A stretch of DNA of 6,848 bases. It comes from Bacillota bacterium (GTDB lineage: Bacteria > Bacillota > Clostridia > Peptostreptococcales > Anaerovoracaceae). This document shows positions 5,294-6,848 of the stretch, one piece after another (within the stretch, counting starts at the first letter, position 1; the number at the start of each line of letters is the position of its first letter). Position numbers and translations under genes: made by a program. Below the pieces are notes generated by a model, which did not search any database, was not told the origin of the DNA, and saw nothing but the letters and a program-made list of their open reading frames with translations. The stretch lies in contig JAKJCD010000097.1 in NCBI GenBank assembly GCA_022706625.1, positions 1 through 6,848 of the forward strand, written 5' to 3'.

Positions 5294-6230
5294 TTTTACT
5301 TCATGTGAAGTAAACAAATTCAGAGCTTACGGCGGAGCAAACGGAAATAAAATCAATGTATTGTATAAGGGCGACAGCTATATGCTGAAATTTCCTCCGG
5401 CTCCCAGCCGTAATAAAGCAATGAGCTACACCAACAGCTGTATCAGTGAATACCTTGCCTGCCATATCTTTGTCGCCCTTGGATTTAAGACACAGGAAAC
5501 CCTGTTGGGAACCTATACTGATTCACGCGGAAAAGAAAAAGTAGTTGTAGCCTGTGGTGATTTTACTGAAGGTGGTAAAAAACTTATGGAGTTTGCCCAT
5601 CTGAAGAATACCTGTATCAACAGCGAACAGAGTGGATATGGAAAGGAGCTTTCCTCCATCCAGCAGGCAATTAACGAGCAGACACTTCTGCCGCAGGATC
5701 AGCTTCGGGATTTCTTTTGGGATATGTTTATTGCTGATGCACTACTCGGCAATTTTGACAGACACAATGGCAATTGGGGCATTCTTGTGGATGAGCAGTC
5801 TAAGACGGCTGAAATTGCTCCGGTTTATGATTGCGGCTCTTGCCTCTACCCGCAGCTTGCCGTCAACGATATGGAGACTGTCCTAAATAATGAAGATGAG
5901 CTCGACAAGCGTATCTATGTCTTTCCTGCTTCATCTATTGAGGAAAACGGAAAGAAAATATCCTACTTCGAATTTATCTCATCTCTAAAAAATCAAGACT
6001 GCACTGCAGCGCTAAAAAGAGTTTCTGCACGGATTGATATGGAAAAAATTCAAGCGCTCATTGATGAAACGCCGACACTGCTTCCAATACAAAAGGAATT
6101 CTATACAGTGATACTCTCAGAGCGAAAGGCAAAGATTATTGATTACAGTATGGAACAACTCATGAAGCTGGAAAAGCTGGAACCGGAGCAAGAGGGACTG
6201 AAAAATCAGGGACAGCAATTTTCTATGTAA
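5286..6230 (+). CDS. HipA/CtkA-like serine/threonine kinase, probable toxin
   Basis: This 314-residue protein has the active-site layout of HipA-type kinases. SYMLKFP puts a probable ATP-binding Lys at 35. A Ser-containing loop (about 38-50) and the helix SEYLACHIFVALGF with Glu55 follow. The catalytic segment LGNFDRHNGNWG gives Asp158, Asn161 and Asn163, and PVYDCGSCLYP supplies the metal-binding Asp182. HipA phosphorylates glutamyl-tRNA synthetase and related HipT acts on tryptophanyl-tRNA synthetase; the target here is unknown. At 314 residues it is much shorter than E. coli HipA (about 440) and begins almost directly at the kinase N-lobe, so the N-terminal subdomain 1 is missing, as in HipT- and CtkA-type proteins. 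No separate HipS-like gene is present. The 8-bp overlap with the HTH gene and the shared promoter support a toxin-antitoxin pair. A charged, Gln/Glu-rich tail (about 288-310) ends the protein. Confidence 0.88.
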   Translation: MIDFTSCEVNKFRAYGGANGNKINVLYKGDSYMLKFPPAPSRNKAMSYTNSCISEYLACHIFVALGFKTQETLLGTYTDSRGKEKVVVACGDFTEGGKKLMEFAHLKNTCINSEQSGYGKELSSIQQAINEQTLLPQDQLRDFFWDMFIADALLGNFDRHNGNWGILVDEQSKTAEIAPVYDCGSCLYPQLAVNDMETVLNNEDELDKRIYVFPASSIEENGKKISYFEFISSLKNQDCTAALKRVSARIDMEKIQALIDETPTLLPIQKEFYTVILSERKAKIIDYSMEQLMKLEKLEPEQEGLKNQGQQFSM

Positions 6231-6349
6231 CTTGAATGGACAGTTGATGATTTCTCTTGTTATATAAATTAATATTAGTCTGAAACTAATGAATTTTAAT
6301 AAAATGAGTGGCATCTATTTTGACCTAACTTCCCAAAATGTAAATTAGG

Positions 6350-6377
6350 GCACTTGCCTTTAAGGTGAGTGCTTTTT
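6350..6377 (+). terminator. Intrinsic terminator downstream of the toxin-antitoxin operon
   Basis: GCACTTGCC (6350-6358) pairs with GGTGAGTGC (6364-6372) in a 9-bp stem with two G-U wobbles and the loop TTTAA, followed by five T (6373-6377). It lies about 120 bp after the kinase stop and 7 bp beyond the end of the converging gene. The T tract favours the + strand, but the stem could also help stop transcription from the other side. Confidence 0.75.
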
Positions 6378-6383
6378 CTCATA

Positions 6384-6818
6384 TCACTTCAATTTGTTCT
6401 TCTTTTCTATATACTCCATTAGCTTTTTATTTGTCCTCTTATATTTATAATATTCAAGTATATTTGCCGCAATAATTATTACTAATGCTATAATAAGAAC
6501 AATAACCAAATCTGTACCGGTAAAATTCTCAACTCCATAAAAATATAGTGATAATATGGCAATTAAAGTAATAAACAACGCAATAAGATTGTTAATGATG
6601 AAGTACGAGATTGGTTTAGCATTCTTAATCGGAAGCAACGCCATGATAAAAGTAATGATTGTGCCAACAATAAGACCGATTATTCCACTGATAAGGACAC
6701 ATATGATCAGTGATTTCATATCCGGGACAGGATTCAATACAATCTGAGCAAACAGACCAATAATTGTACCAATCACCAATGAAAAAAGTATGTTTTTTAT
6801 ATCAATTCTATCCAACAT
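6384..6818 (-). CDS. Small four-helix integral membrane protein of unknown function
   Basis: The 144-residue protein has four strongly hydrophobic segments: about 11-28 (LFSLVIGTIIGLFAQIVL), 37-63 (starting LIICVLISGIIGL), 70-95 (starting ISYFIINNLIALF) and 104-123 (starting LVIVLIIALVIIIAA). It ends in a basic, cytoplasmic-looking tail, YYKYKRTNKKLMEYIEKKN. AAGGAG at 6831-6826 on this strand sits 7 bp before the ATG at 6818, so the start is well supported. The size and the tail loosely recall DUF3021-type membrane proteins found near LytTR regulators, but the match is too weak to name it. The gene is clearly more AT-rich than the genes to its left and runs towards them, which suggests a different origin. 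Its promoter lies beyond the window edge. Confidence 0.8.
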   Translation of the reverse strand: MLDRIDIKNILFSLVIGTIIGLFAQIVLNPVPDMKSLIICVLISGIIGLIVGTIITFIMALLPIKNAKPISYFIINNLIALFITLIAILSLYFYGVENFTGTDLVIVLIIALVIIIAANILEYYKYKRTNKKLMEYIEKKNKLK

Positions 6819-6825
6819 ATATATG

Positions 6826-6831
6826 CTCCTT
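6826..6831 (-). promoter_or_regulatory. Ribosome binding site of the membrane protein gene
   Basis: On the - strand, AAGGAG is followed by 7 bases and then the ATG at 6818. This fixes the start codon. Confidence 0.75.
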
Positions 6832-6848
6832 ACATATCCAAGGTTTTT

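Noticed and set aside
1..6848. CRISPR array, tRNA, rRNA or insertion-sequence ends
   Set aside because: No regularly spaced repeats, cloverleaf-like sequence, rRNA segments or transposase with terminal inverted repeats were seen on either strand.

Overview
The window looks like part of a mobile element, probably an integrative and conjugative element (ICE) or a remnant of one, in a Gram-positive bacterium of the class Clostridia. The evidence is the tandem large serine recombinases with zinc ribbons, a DUF4314 domain, an ArdA-like antirestriction protein, strong AGGAGG-type ribosome binding sites, and tightly packed or overlapping genes. No sequence database was searched; family names come from motifs read in the translations.

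Region 1 (1-2916, + strand, moderate GC) is a recombination module. It holds the last 44 codons of one large serine recombinase, a complete 290-residue recombinase paralogue with no catalytic domain, and a 548-residue catalytically complete serine recombinase. An 84-residue mini-protein follows; it keeps only the first recombinase motif and has Ala in place of the catalytic Ser. The genes are 1 bp apart, overlapping by 7 bp, and 12 bp apart, and the run ends at an intrinsic terminator (2928-2953).

Region 2 (2996-4713, + strand) is a two-gene unit. A 121-residue protein of unknown function sits 11 bp upstream of a 446-residue protein. The latter joins a DUF4314 domain to what looks like one partial and one complete copy of an ArdA-type antirestriction fold. 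Its likely job is to protect incoming element DNA from host restriction.

Region 3 (4789-6377, + strand) is a self-contained HipBA-like toxin-antitoxin locus. A consensus sigma-A promoter (TTGACA, 17 bp, TATAAT) contains a perfect 9-bp inverted repeat that should be the antitoxin operator. The HTH antitoxin gene overlaps the HipA/CtkA-like kinase gene by 8 bp, and a terminator closes the unit.

Region 4 (6384-6818, - strand) is much more AT-rich and encodes a small four-helix membrane protein facing the other genes. The change in base composition and strand near 6231-6383 may mark a cargo boundary or the edge of the element, but no attachment site could be shown.

Taken together, regions 1-3 read as movement (recombinases), defence evasion (ArdA-like) and stabilisation (toxin-antitoxin) of a mobile element. 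The points most worth a second look are the catalytically dead recombinase relatives, the internal duplication in the ArdA-like protein, and the operator built into the toxin-antitoxin promoter.
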